A stretch of DNA of 64,000 nt, from contig NZ_CP053921.1 in the NCBI RefSeq assembly GCF_013260645.1, forward strand, positions 2,715,289 through 2,779,288, read 5' to 3'. Positions 25,675 through 34,106 of this stretch are shown in pieces (within the stretch, counting starts at the first letter, position 1; each line of letters begins with the position of its first letter). The translations under genes and the position numbers were made by a program. Under the pieces are notes generated by a model. The model saw only the letters and a program-made list of their open reading frames with translations. It ran no database searches and was not told the DNA's origin. Origin of the DNA: Erythrobacter mangrovi. GTDB taxonomy: Bacteria; Pseudomonadota; Alphaproteobacteria; Sphingomonadales; Sphingomonadaceae.

Positions 25675-26835
25675 ATGTCCATTGTCCACCAGACCCGAAG
25701 CTACGATGCCGTCATCGTCGGCGCGCGCTGCGCAGGCGCGGCTACCGCCATGCTCATGGCGCGCCACGGCGGCAGGGTCCTGCTGATCGACCGCGCGGAA
25801 GAGGGTAGCGACACGCTGTCGACCCATGCGCTGATGCGCGGCGCGGTGATGCAGTTGCAGAATTGGGGCGTGCTGCTGCCGATCATCGCGGAGAATACTC
25901 CGCCGATCCGCCGGACCTCCTTCATCTATGGCGAGGCGCCCGCGATCGATATCGACCTTTCGGAAAGCCACGGCACGCAGGCGCTCTATGCCCCGCGGCG
26001 GACCGTGCTCGACCGCAACCTCGTCCGCTGCGCGCGCGAGGCGGGCGTCGATACGCTGTTCGGCGTGACGATGACCGGCGTGATCAGGGGACCGCGCGGC
26101 AGCGTCCGCGGCGTCACCCTGCGCGACAAGGCGGGCGAACATGAAGTCCGCTGCGAGCTGGTGGTCGGCGCTGACGGGCGCAATTCGCCGCTCGCCCGCC
26201 ATGTCGGGGCCGGGCTGATCAAATGCGGCACCAATGCCTCGCAGGTGGTGTTCGGCTATTTCTCCGGCCTGCGCGACTGCGGCTACCGCTGGTATTGGGG
26301 CAATGGCGCTGCGGGCGGGATCATCCCGACCAACGATGGCGAAGCCTGCGTCTTCCTCTCCGTCTCGCACGATGGCCCGCATGATTTGCTCGGCGCGATG
26401 CGCGGGGGCGATCTTGGCGCGATGGCGGACCGGCTGGTTCCGGCGATGGGGCGCGACCTTGCGGGCGCCAAGCTCTCGGGCAAGCTGCGCGGCTTCGCCG
26501 GACAGGTCGGGCACCTGCGCGAAGCCTGCGGCGACGGCTGGGCGCTGGTCGGCGATGCGGGATATTTCAAGGATCCGATCACCGCGCATGGCATCACCGA
26601 CGCACTGCGCGATGCGCAGTTGCTGGCCGATGCCTGGTCGCGCAGCCGGCTCGACGACTATCCGGCGATCCGTGACGCGCTGTCGCGCGACATCTTCCGC
26701 CTGTCGGACAGGATCGCCGGGTTCGACTGGAGCATGGAGGAGGTCGCCTCGCTCCACCGCTCGCTCAACACCGCGATGCAGGCCAACCAGCACTGGATCG
26801 CGGACAATCTCTACCGCCGGCGCGAGGCCGCCTGA
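25675..26835 (+). CDS. FAD-dependent oxidoreductase, geranylgeranyl-reductase/PHBH-like
   Basis: A 386-residue flavoprotein starting at ATG 25675 behind GAGGAAAG. AVIVGARCAGAATAMLMARH is the dinucleotide-binding turn (with Cys in place of the usual central Gly), VVGADGRNSPLARHVG the DG motif, and WALVGDAGYFKDPITAHGIT the GD motif with flavin contact. This layout belongs to the p-hydroxybenzoate hydroxylase/geranylgeranyl reductase group. It is co-transcribed with the preceding FAD gene. I see no clue to the substrate. The C-terminal 60 residues are helical and lack a membrane segment. Confidence 0.8.
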   Translation: MSIVHQTRSYDAVIVGARCAGAATAMLMARHGGRVLLIDRAEEGSDTLSTHALMRGAVMQLQNWGVLLPIIAENTPPIRRTSFIYGEAPAIDIDLSESHGTQALYAPRRTVLDRNLVRCAREAGVDTLFGVTMTGVIRGPRGSVRGVTLRDKAGEHEVRCELVVGADGRNSPLARHVGAGLIKCGTNASQVVFGYFSGLRDCGYRWYWGNGAAGGIIPTNDGEACVFLSVSHDGPHDLLGAMRGGDLGAMADRLVPAMGRDLAGAKLSGKLRGFAGQVGHLREACGDGWALVGDAGYFKDPITAHGITDALRDAQLLADAWSRSRLDDYPAIRDALSRDIFRLSDRIAGFDWSMEEVASLHRSLNTAMQANQHWIADNLYRRREAA

Positions 26836-26887
26836 GCCCACGCCTTGATTTAACCGGCCTCCCGGCGCAGCATGCCCGGCAGGTGGG

Positions 26888-27265
26888 ATGGAGTTTGCGA
26901 AAATGGCGCAACAGTCGATGTTCGACAAATACGGCGGCTTCTCGGTGGTCAGCAAGATCGTGCTCGACCTCTACGAGCGGCTGCTCGACGATGATGACCT
27001 TGGCCCCTTCTTCGACGATGTCGAATTCGCCAAGATCGTCGATCACCAGACCAAGTTCGTTTCGTCGGTCATGGGCGGCCCCGCAGCCTATACCGACAAC
27101 CAGATCGAGAAGCTGCACAGCCACCTGGCGATCAGCGGCGGGCACTTCGACCAGCTCGCGGCGATCCTGGCGGAGGTGCTCAAGGACCACGGCGTGGCCG
27201 ATGAGGATGCGGCCGAGATCGTTGGTGCCTTCGCCGCGCGGCGCCACCTGGTGGTGAACCGCTGA
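26888..27265 (+). CDS. Group 1 truncated haemoglobin
   Basis: A 125-residue protein from ATG 26888 behind AGGTGGG; an in-frame ATG at 26903 is possible. MFDKYGGFSVVSKIVLDLYE gives the B-helix Tyr (B10, about residue 29) that stabilises bound oxygen or NO. LGPFFDDV and MGGPAAYT are standard, and KLHSHLAISGGHFDQ carries the proximal haem His at about residue 77. Group 1 truncated haemoglobins bind oxygen or NO, often to detoxify NO. It ends one base before the cyclase gene, so the two are very probably co-expressed. A gas-sensing or protective partnership with the cyclase is inference. Confidence 0.92.
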   Translation: MEFAKMAQQSMFDKYGGFSVVSKIVLDLYERLLDDDDLGPFFDDVEFAKIVDHQTKFVSSVMGGPAAYTDNQIEKLHSHLAISGGHFDQLAAILAEVLKDHGVADEDAAEIVGAFAARRHLVVNR

Positions 27266-27266
27266 G

Positions 27267-28313
27267 ATGTCGATCGAAGCCATCAACGAGCAACTGCTGC
27301 GCGCCATCGGCGTCGGTGTCGCGCTGCTGGACCTGTCGGACCTCAAGTTCCGCTTCTTCAACGACACCTTCAAGGAATGGTTTTCCGAGATCGAGCTGGG
27401 CCAGCAGCTGGGCGACGTCTTCCCCGATATCGATGCCGCCGGCGTGCGGCGCGCGCTCGACGAGGAGGGTCAGTTCACCGGCGAGGCGAGCTTCCGCGTG
27501 CGCCGAAGGACGATGACCATCGCCATGACGGTCAACCCCGCGCTCGACGGCAAGGAGCGCGTCGCGGTGCTGGTGTGCCAGAACATCAGCCGCATCAAGG
27601 AACTGGAATCGATGATCGATTCCTATTCGATGATGGTCGAGCGCAACACGCGCGAGATCAAGCGCGAGAAGGAGCAGGTCGAAAAGCTGCTGCTCAACAT
27701 GATGCCGCGCTCGGTCTACGAGGAATACAAGACCTTCGGCGTGGTCACGCCGCGCACCTATGACCATGTCGCCGTGCTCTGCCTCGACTTCGCCGATTTC
27801 TCGGGAACGGTCGCGCGTCAGGACCCGGGCGTGATCGTGAGCGAGCTCAACGACATCTACACTGCCTTCGACCGCATCGGCGACCAGTTCGGCTGCGAGC
27901 GGATCAAGACCGTCGGCGACCTTTACATCACGGTTGCCGGGATGCCCGATCCCTCCGAACGGTCGGTCCAGTCGATCTCCGACGCCGCGGTGCGCTTCAT
28001 CCGCTATCTCGAGCAGCGCAACCGCAGCCACCCGATCGACTGGAACTGCCGCATCGGCCTGGCGTCGGGTTCGGTGATCGGCTCGGTCGTCGGCGTGCAG
28101 AAATATATCTACGACGTCTTCGGTCCGGCGGTGGCGGATGCCATGCGCCTGCGCGAACACGCCGGGCTGATGGAGATCGTCGCGAGCGAGGATTTCGCCG
28201 CGCGGTTCGGTGACGACCACCCCACCGTTTCGGCGGGTGAGGGCAGGACCGCCGATGGCAAGTCCGTCAACCTGGTGCGCCTGCTCGCCGACACCGATGC
28301 GGTCGGACGCTGA
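27267..28313 (+). CDS. PAS-class III adenylyl cyclase lacking the usual catalytic Asn
   Basis: This 348-residue protein begins one base after the haemoglobin stop. Residues 5-110 are PAS-like, residues 110-145 a signalling helix (ELESMIDSYSMMVERNTREI), then EKLLLNMMPRSVYEEY as before soluble guanylyl cyclase catalytic domains. The cyclase core has both metal Asps (D174 in CLDFADFSG and D218 in RIKTVGDLY). K214 and D283 (IYDVFGPAV) are the adenine-specifying pair, so ATP is the expected substrate. The motif normally read as VNxASR is VADAMR here: Arg294 is kept but the transition-state Asn is Ala290. Activity may be weak or need a partner. Confidence 0.88.
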   Translation: MSIEAINEQLLRAIGVGVALLDLSDLKFRFFNDTFKEWFSEIELGQQLGDVFPDIDAAGVRRALDEEGQFTGEASFRVRRRTMTIAMTVNPALDGKERVAVLVCQNISRIKELESMIDSYSMMVERNTREIKREKEQVEKLLLNMMPRSVYEEYKTFGVVTPRTYDHVAVLCLDFADFSGTVARQDPGVIVSELNDIYTAFDRIGDQFGCERIKTVGDLYITVAGMPDPSERSVQSISDAAVRFIRYLEQRNRSHPIDWNCRIGLASGSVIGSVVGVQKYIYDVFGPAVADAMRLREHAGLMEIVASEDFAARFGDDHPTVSAGEGRTADGKSVNLVRLLADTDAVGR

Positions 28314-28327
28314 TCGACGCGCGCGCG

Positions 28328-30214
28328 ATGGCGACCACGCGGCCTCGGAGAGACGGAAGCCAGGATGGGCTGTTCCGTGAACTGATCGACGGTTTCCCGC
28401 ATGGCATCGCGCTGTTCGATGCCGATGCGCTGATGACCTACTGCAATCCGGCGCTGTTGCGGCTCAATCCGCGGCTTGAAGACATCATCGAAACCGGCCT
28501 GTCGTGGGATCGCCTGCTGGTCGAAATGGTCGCGCGCGGGGTAATGGACCGCACCGCGCAGCAACGCCTGTCGCAGATGGAAAGCAATCTCGACGAGAGC
28601 GATCGGTCGAGCCCCCGCCTGGTCGTGGAGATGCGCGACCAGGGCTATCACGAGATGCTGCTGGTGGCGGTCACCGGCGGCGGCTTCGTGCTCGACCAGC
28701 GCGACGTGACCAAGCGCGAGATGGCGGAGGAGCAGGACCGCGAGGCCGATGCGCTGCTGCGGCAGGTGATGGAGGCATGCCCCGCCAACCTCGTCATGTC
28801 GCGGATGGACGACGGACAGATCATCTACCGCTCCCCGGCCGCACGCGAAGTCCTGGGCCCGGGCAAGAAGGTCAACGAACACTTCGTCAACCAGGCGGAC
28901 CTTGCCGATTTCGTCACCGCGCTGTTGCCGCAAGGGCGGCTGGACGAGGTCTTCGCGACGCTCAGGGATACGGAGGGCACCACCTTCCCGGCGCTCGTTT
29001 CCTCGCGCCTGATCGAATATCGCGGCGAAGACGTGGCGGTATCCTCGCTGGTCGACATCACCAAGGAAGTGGAGATGCGCAAGATGCTCGCGGCGCAGCG
29101 CGAGCGGATCTTCGAGACCGAGAAGATGTCTGCGCTGGGCGAGCTGCTGGCCGGCGTCGCGCACGAGCTGAACAATCCGCTGTCGGTGGTGGTCGGGCAT
29201 GCCCTGATGCTGCGCGAGGAGACCGACGACCCGGAGATCATGCGCCGGGTCGAACAGATCGAAGCGGCGGCGGAACGCTGCGCCAAGATCGTCAAGAGCT
29301 TCCTCGCCATGGCGCGCGAGCAGAAGGTGGAGAAGCAGTCGCTGGCGCTTGGCGACCTGCTCGACAATGCGCTGCGCACGATCGGCGAAGGCGACATGGA
29401 ATTCGGCCTGGCGGTGCAGCGCGACATCCCCGCCGATGCACCCCAACTGTGCGGCGATGCCGCGCAGCTCGAGCAGGTCTTCACCAATTTGCTGGTCAAT
29501 TCGCAGCAGGCGGTGACGAAGTCGGGGAAGGCCGGCACCGTCACGATCGCGGCCCGGCCGGATCGCGGCCGCAGGTTGATGGTAATCGATTTCCGGGACG
29601 ATGGACCGGGGATCCCCGCGCATATCGGCAAGCGCGTTTTCGAACCGCTGTTCACCACCAAGGAGGTCGGGCAGGGCACCGGCATCGGGTTGGCCTTCTG
29701 CCATCGCGTGCTGACCGCGCATGGCGGCTCGATCGAACTGATCCCGTCGGAAGCGGGTGCGCATTTCCGGATCCACCTGCCGTTGGCCGAAGGAGAACTG
29801 GACGATGGAGAGGAGAGGGCGGGGCATGCCAGCAGCAATGGCCGCGGGCATGTTCTGGTGATCGATGACGAACTCGACGTCGCGGAACTGATTGCCGAAA
29901 TCCTGCGCCGCGACGGTTTCACCGTCGATATGGTCCATTCGGGGGAAGAGGGCCTCGAAGCCCTTGCGCGTAGTGACTATGACGCGCTGCTCGTCGACAT
30001 CAACATGCCGGGGATCGGGGGGCGGGGCTTCCTTGATCGGATCAAGGCCGATCGACCCGAGCTGGTCGGGCGCATCGCCTTCGTTACCGGCAGCACGATG
30101 AGCCCCGATTCACGCGGTTTCCTCGACAACTGCGGTTGCCCCTACCTCGAAAAGCCGGTGGCACCGGCCGATGTCCGGGCCCTGGCGCAGCAGATCGTAT
30201 CTGGGGGAGAGTAA
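28328..30214 (+). CDS. Hybrid sensor histidine kinase (PAS-PAS-HisKA-HATPase-REC)
   Basis: A 628-residue soluble kinase with no transmembrane segment, so it senses something in the cytoplasm. Two PAS-type regions (about 15-130 and 145-260) precede the H-box GELLAGVAHELNNPLSVVVG with phospho-accepting His279. LLVNSQQAVTKSGK (N box), FRDDGPGIPAHIGKRVF (G1) and GQGTGIGLAFCHRVL (G2) form the ATP site. A C-terminal receiver (from about 507) has LLVDINMPG with Asp557. It directly precedes the OmpR-type regulator gene, separated by one base, and is presumed to control it. The PAS domains could bind haem or flavin, but no binding residues can be assigned by eye. Confidence 0.92.
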   Translation: MATTRPRRDGSQDGLFRELIDGFPHGIALFDADALMTYCNPALLRLNPRLEDIIETGLSWDRLLVEMVARGVMDRTAQQRLSQMESNLDESDRSSPRLVVEMRDQGYHEMLLVAVTGGGFVLDQRDVTKREMAEEQDREADALLRQVMEACPANLVMSRMDDGQIIYRSPAAREVLGPGKKVNEHFVNQADLADFVTALLPQGRLDEVFATLRDTEGTTFPALVSSRLIEYRGEDVAVSSLVDITKEVEMRKMLAAQRERIFETEKMSALGELLAGVAHELNNPLSVVVGHALMLREETDDPEIMRRVEQIEAAAERCAKIVKSFLAMAREQKVEKQSLALGDLLDNALRTIGEGDMEFGLAVQRDIPADAPQLCGDAAQLEQVFTNLLVNSQQAVTKSGKAGTVTIAARPDRGRRLMVIDFRDDGPGIPAHIGKRVFEPLFTTKEVGQGTGIGLAFCHRVLTAHGGSIELIPSEAGAHFRIHLPLAEGELDDGEERAGHASSNGRGHVLVIDDELDVAELIAEILRRDGFTVDMVHSGEEGLEALARSDYDALLVDINMPGIGGRGFLDRIKADRPELVGRIAFVTGSTMSPDSRGFLDNCGCPYLEKPVAPADVRALAQQIVSGGE

Positions 30215-30215
30215 G

Positions 30216-30926
30216 ATGGACCAGCGATCCCTTGTCTGCATCTGCGACGACGAGCAGCCGCTGCGCGAAATGCTGGCGGAATATCTCGGCAAGAACGGGT
30301 TCGAGACTGTCGAGGCCCACGATGCGACGAGCCTGCGCACGGTGCTGGAGGAACGCGAACCGCAGGTCCTGCTGCTCGACATCAACATGCCGGGCGAAGA
30401 CGGCTTGTCGGTCCTCCGTTCGCTGCAGGGTGACGATCGCGCGCCGCGCGTGATCATGCTCACTGCCGCGGGGGAAACGGTGGACCGGATCGTCGGGCTG
30501 GAGATGGGCGCCGACGATTATCTCGCCAAGCCGGTCGATTTGCGTGAGCTGGTGGCCCGCGTGCGCGCGGTGCTGCGCCGCTCTTCGCGCAAGGAAGTGG
30601 AAGATCCGCAGGCCGCCAAGGGCCGCCTGCCCTTCGGCAAGGCCTGGCTCGATCTCGAGGCCGCCAAGCTGTTCGACCTCGAAGGCGAACAGATCCCGCT
30701 CACCTCGATGGAATACAATTTGCTCAAGCTGTTCGCCAAGAACCGCGGGCGTGTGCTCAATCGCGACCAGATCCTCGAAGGCGCGCATGATCGCGAGTGG
30801 GATCCCTTCGATCGCAGCATCGACATCCGCATCTCGCGCATTCGCAAGAAGATCGAACACAACCCCACCAAGCCGGCGGTGATCCGCACGGTGCGCGGGC
30901 TCGGCTATATCTACGATCCCGAATAG
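30216..30926 (+). CDS. OmpR-family response regulator
   Basis: The start is ATG 30216, with GGGGGAGA just upstream inside the kinase end; 236 residues. The receiver holds the DDE acid pocket at the start (ICDDEQPLREML), Asp55 in LLLDINMPGEDG, and Lys in YLAKPVDLREL. The C-terminal winged helix (from about 140) has LTSMEYNLLKLFAKNRGRVL, DRSIDIRISRIRKKI and IRTVRGLGYIY, all typical of OmpR DNA-binding domains. It is the obvious candidate to bind the GAAACRATTGAAAC direct repeats. One of these lies 20 bases past its own stop and three more nearby; this assignment is inference from position. Confidence 0.95.
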   Translation: MDQRSLVCICDDEQPLREMLAEYLGKNGFETVEAHDATSLRTVLEEREPQVLLLDINMPGEDGLSVLRSLQGDDRAPRVIMLTAAGETVDRIVGLEMGADDYLAKPVDLRELVARVRAVLRRSSRKEVEDPQAAKGRLPFGKAWLDLEAAKLFDLEGEQIPLTSMEYNLLKLFAKNRGRVLNRDQILEGAHDREWDPFDRSIDIRISRIRKKIEHNPTKPAVIRTVRGLGYIYDPE

Positions 30927-30946
30927 GCGCCGCTGCGCGGCCCTCG

Positions 30947-30985
30947 CGAAACAATTGAAACACTAAACGCCGCGCCGCGATATCC
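30947..30985 (+). promoter_or_regulatory. GAAAC direct-repeat regulatory motif, site 3 (cysteine synthase fusion)
   Basis: CGAAACAATTGAAAC at 30947-30961 is followed by GATATCC at 30979-30985, the same spacing as site 1. The start codon of the cysteine synthase-glutaredoxin gene is 83 bases beyond. The motif begins 20 bases after the response-regulator stop. Confidence 0.75.
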
Positions 30986-31044
30986 GGCTGAAACGCGCGG
31001 GGGCCAGTGTCCGGGCATCGAAACACAGCCCCAGGACCCGTGCC

Positions 31045-32574
31045 ATGACCGCCCATCTCCCTCTCCCCAACACCCCCCGCCCGATGATGGGTGGTCGGCA
31101 CGGGTCCGTCCTTGATCTCATCGGCAACACGCCCGTCGTGCTGGCCGAAAAGCTCTCCCCCCCGGGCCGCGAGGTCTGGGTCAAGCTGGAGAGCGCCAAC
31201 CCGCTGGGATCGGTCAAGGACCGGCTGGCGCTGGGCCTGATCGAGGCCGCCGAACGCGACGGCTCGCTGAAGCCCGGCCAGACCGTGGTCGAAGCGACCA
31301 GCGGCAATACCGGCATTGGCCTGGCGCTGGTCTGCGCCCGCAAGGGCTATCCGCTGGTCATCGTGATGGCCGAAAGCTTCAGCGTCGAACGCCGCAAGAT
31401 CCTGCGCTTCCTCGGCGCCAAGGTCGTGCTGACGCCCGCCTCGCTCAAGGGCACGGGCATGGTCGACAAGGCACGCGAACTGGCCAGGGAGCACGGCTGG
31501 TTCCTGCCGCGCCAGTTCGAGAACGAGAACAATGCGCTGACCCATGAACTCACCACCGGCATGGAGATCGTCGCCGATTTCGCCGATGCGCCGCTCGATG
31601 CCTTCGTCAGCGGCCTGGGCACCGGCGGCACCATCGCCGGCGTCGGCCGCGCGCTCAAGAAGCATAGCCCGCAGACCCGCGTGATCGCCTGCGAACCGGC
31701 CAATTCGGCGGTCCTCAGTTCGGGTATCGCGCAGGCCTATGCCACGGACAATTCGCCCGTGGGCAGCCACCCGGTCTTCCGCCCGCACCCGATGCAAGGC
31801 TGGGCGCCCGACTTTATCCCGCATGTCACGCAGCAGGCCATCGACCAGGGAGTGATCGACGAGATCCGCCTGGTCAGCGGCGATGAGGCGATGGAATGGT
31901 CGCGCAAGCTAGCCTGCGAGGAAGGCATTTTCTGCGGCATCACCTCTGGCGCGACCTTCGCCACTGCGCGCAAACTCGCCAGCGAATTGCCGCCCGGTTC
32001 GCGGGTGCTGGCGATGGTCGCCGATACCGGCGAACGCTACATGTCGACCCCGCTCTTTGCCGATATCCTCGAGGATATGGACGAAGGCGAGATGGAGATT
32101 TCGCGCTCGACACCCGGTGCCCGCTTCGACGCCCCGGCCCCGATGCCTGCAGCCCCGGCCGCGCCTGCCCCCGAACCGAGCGCCGAGGCGCTGGATCACG
32201 TGAAGGCGCTGATCGAGGGCGCGGGCGCCCCGCTGGTGTTCTTCTCGCTCGAATGGTGCGAATTCTGCTGGTCGGGCCGCAAGCTGCTCGATGCGATGGG
32301 CGTGGCCTATCGCGAGATAGCGCTTGATGGGTCCGAATATGCCGACGTCGAATGGGCCGCGGACGTGCGCCGCGCGCTGGGCAAGATCAGCGGTGCGCCC
32401 ACCGTGCCGCAGGTCTTTATCGCTGGCCAGCACATAGGCGGCGCGACCGAACTGTTCGATGCGCATAATGCCGGCGATCTCGCCGGGTTGCTCGACGACG
32501 CCGGGGTGGCGCATGGCCCATCGGGCATCGACAACGCCTATTCGCTCCTCCCCAAATGGCTCCAGGCCCGGTGA
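31045..32574 (+). CDS. Cysteine synthase-like PLP enzyme fused to a glutaredoxin domain
   Basis: A 509-residue fusion. Residues 1-355 are a fold-type II PLP enzyme of the cysteine synthase/CBS family: NPLGSVKDR with PLP Lys58, VVEATSGNTGIGLALVCARK, and GLGTGGTIAGVGRALK for the phosphate cup. A proline/alanine linker (about 360-385) leads to a glutaredoxin domain with the active site WCEFCW (Cys405, Cys408) and GAPTVPQVFIAGQHIGGATE for glutathione binding. Ordinary CysK is about 310 residues and lacks the tail. The fusion suggests that the sulfur donor or product is handled as a disulfide or persulfide. It is translationally coupled to the decarboxylase. Confidence 0.9.
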   Translation: MTAHLPLPNTPRPMMGGRHGSVLDLIGNTPVVLAEKLSPPGREVWVKLESANPLGSVKDRLALGLIEAAERDGSLKPGQTVVEATSGNTGIGLALVCARKGYPLVIVMAESFSVERRKILRFLGAKVVLTPASLKGTGMVDKARELAREHGWFLPRQFENENNALTHELTTGMEIVADFADAPLDAFVSGLGTGGTIAGVGRALKKHSPQTRVIACEPANSAVLSSGIAQAYATDNSPVGSHPVFRPHPMQGWAPDFIPHVTQQAIDQGVIDEIRLVSGDEAMEWSRKLACEEGIFCGITSGATFATARKLASELPPGSRVLAMVADTGERYMSTPLFADILEDMDEGEMEISRSTPGARFDAPAPMPAAPAAPAPEPSAEALDHVKALIEGAGAPLVFFSLEWCEFCWSGRKLLDAMGVAYREIALDGSEYADVEWAADVRRALGKISGAPTVPQVFIAGQHIGGATELFDAHNAGDLAGLLDDAGVAHGPSGIDNAYSLLPKWLQAR

Positions 32575-33980
32575 GCGCGGACCCCGACTGCTTCGCCGCG
32601 AACGAGGCGCTAGAGCTGGCTGCACAGCTGGCGCTGGAATACCGCAGCGGGGCTGCGGCGCTCGATCCGGGTGCAGCGCCTCGCGCGGAAGCCTCGGGGT
32701 TCGATATCCCGTTGCCACGCCGCGGTCGCGAGGCGCGCAAGGTCATCGCGGCGCTCGATGCCGCCGCCAGGCCGGGACTGACTGGTTCGACCAAGCCGGG
32801 CTTCATGGGCTGGGTCATCGGCGGCTCGCATCCCGCGGGGATCGCCGCGGACTGGCTCGCCGCGACCTGGGGCCAGAACGCCTGCCTCTATGACAGTTCA
32901 CCCGCCGCGGCGCAGGCCGAGGCGGCGAGCGCAGCCTGGCTGCTCGATGTGCTCGACCTCCCGCGCGAAGCCTCGGTCGGCTTCACCACCGGGGCGACCA
33001 TGGCGGCCTTCACCGCGCTCGCGGCGGCGCGGCTGGCCGTGCTCGAGCGCGCGGGCCACGATTTCGAGACCAAGGGCCTGTTCGGCTGTCCTGAGGTGGC
33101 GATCTACATTTCCGACGATGGCCATGTGACCAATTACTCGGTGCTGCGCTATCTCGGCTTCGGCGATGAACAGATCCGCCGGATTCCCTCGCTGGCGGAC
33201 GGGACCTTCGATTGCACTGCGCTCGAACAGGCGATGCGCAGCGACCGGGTCGAGGCGCGGATCGTCATCGCGCAGGCGGGGCAGATCATGTCCGGCGGGT
33301 TCGACGACTTCACCCGCGTGTCCGCGCTTTGCCGCGAATTCGGGGCCTGGCTCCACGTCGACGGCGCCTTCGGGCTGTGGGTGCGCGCCAGCCGCCGGCT
33401 GCGGCACATCGCCCACAATATCGACCTCGCCGACAGCTGGTCGGTCGATGGCCACAAATGGCTGCAGATTCCCTACGATTGCGGCTTCGCGATCGTGCGC
33501 GACCAGCGCTGCCACCGGCGCGCCATGGCGATGCAGGCGGGCTATCTTCCCGACATGCGCGATACGCGCAACAATGCGGACTTTGTCCCCGAACTCTCCC
33601 GCCGCGCCCGCGGCTTCGCCGTCTGGGCGGTGATGCAGAGTATGGGGCGGCTTGGCATCGAGCGGATGGTCGAAGAGCATTGCAACGCGACCCACCTTCT
33701 CGCCCAATCGCTGCGCCACCTGCCGGGCGTCGACGTGGTGAACACGGTGTACCTAAACCAGCTCGCGGTTGCGTTCACCCATGAGGATGCCGACCTGACG
33801 GAGATGGTTGCGTCGCATTTGAATGCGACCGGCCGTTACTTCGTCCGCACTGCCGATTGGCGCGGGCGCAAGCTGCTACGCTTCTCGATCACCTGCGGGG
33901 CAACGACCGATACCTTCATCCGCTCTCTGGTCGGAGATGTCGAGCGGTTCTGGCTGGATCTCGCACGCCGCGCCGCATGA
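32571..33980 (+). CDS. PLP-dependent group II (aspartate/aromatic type) decarboxylase
   Basis: GTG 32571 overlaps the preceding stop (GTGA); an ATG 15 bases upstream is also in frame. About 469 residues. GFTTGATMAAFTALAAARLA is the PLP phosphate region, HVDGAFGLWVRAS the cofactor Asp motif, and SVDGHKWLQIPYDCGF carries the PLP Lys (about 296). The fold-type I family includes glutamate, aromatic and cysteine-sulfinate decarboxylases as well as some aldolases. Its substrate may be the amino acid made by the fused synthase, giving an amine such as a cysteamine- or taurine-like product. That is inference from coupling only. Confidence 0.85.
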   Translation: MSADPDCFAANEALELAAQLALEYRSGAAALDPGAAPRAEASGFDIPLPRRGREARKVIAALDAAARPGLTGSTKPGFMGWVIGGSHPAGIAADWLAATWGQNACLYDSSPAAAQAEAASAAWLLDVLDLPREASVGFTTGATMAAFTALAAARLAVLERAGHDFETKGLFGCPEVAIYISDDGHVTNYSVLRYLGFGDEQIRRIPSLADGTFDCTALEQAMRSDRVEARIVIAQAGQIMSGGFDDFTRVSALCREFGAWLHVDGAFGLWVRASRRLRHIAHNIDLADSWSVDGHKWLQIPYDCGFAIVRDQRCHRRAMAMQAGYLPDMRDTRNNADFVPELSRRARGFAVWAVMQSMGRLGIERMVEEHCNATHLLAQSLRHLPGVDVVNTVYLNQLAVAFTHEDADLTEMVASHLNATGRYFVRTADWRGRKLLRFSITCGATTDTFIRSLVGDVERFWLDLARRAA

Positions 33981-33998
33981 TGCGGACCTACGGTTGCA

Positions 33999-34047
33999 AG
34001 CAACAATTGAAACCTTTTGCCCCTGAGCGTGAAATACGCCCGATACC
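33999..34047 (+). promoter_or_regulatory. GAAAC direct-repeat regulatory motif, site 4 (41-residue peptide)
   Basis: AGCAACAATTGAAAC at 33999-34013 differs from the consensus at one base of the first half. ACGCCCGATAC follows at 34036-34046, identical to site 2 in sequence and in distance from the motif. The start codon is 93 bases past the motif. Confidence 0.7.
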
Positions 34048-34106
34048 GAGCTCTCCTATCCATCTCTTGTCGCCGCAGTGGCGACAAGCTTGGAAAGGAA
34101 ATCGAG

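Noticed and set aside
25531..26955. Minus-strand open frame of about 474 codons opposite the second FAD oxidoreductase
   Set aside because: The plus strand carries FAD, DG and GD motifs, while the minus frame has none.
27267..28313. Calling the cyclase a guanylyl cyclase because of its sGC-like linker
   Set aside because: Lys214 and Asp283 are the adenine-recognising residues. Guanylyl cyclases have Glu and Cys or similar there.
28109..29938. Long open frame on the minus strand (about 609 codons) opposite the kinase gene
   Set aside because: It is a high-GC shadow of the clearly supported kinase and cyclase genes. It has His/Arg-rich low-complexity sequence, no family motif and no ribosome-binding site.
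23531..34013. Reading the GAAAC motif as a general stress (EcfG, GGAAC-N16-18-CGTT) promoter
   Set aside because: The first element is GAAAC rather than GGAAC. It is doubled as a direct repeat, and the downstream block is GATAYC, not CGTT.
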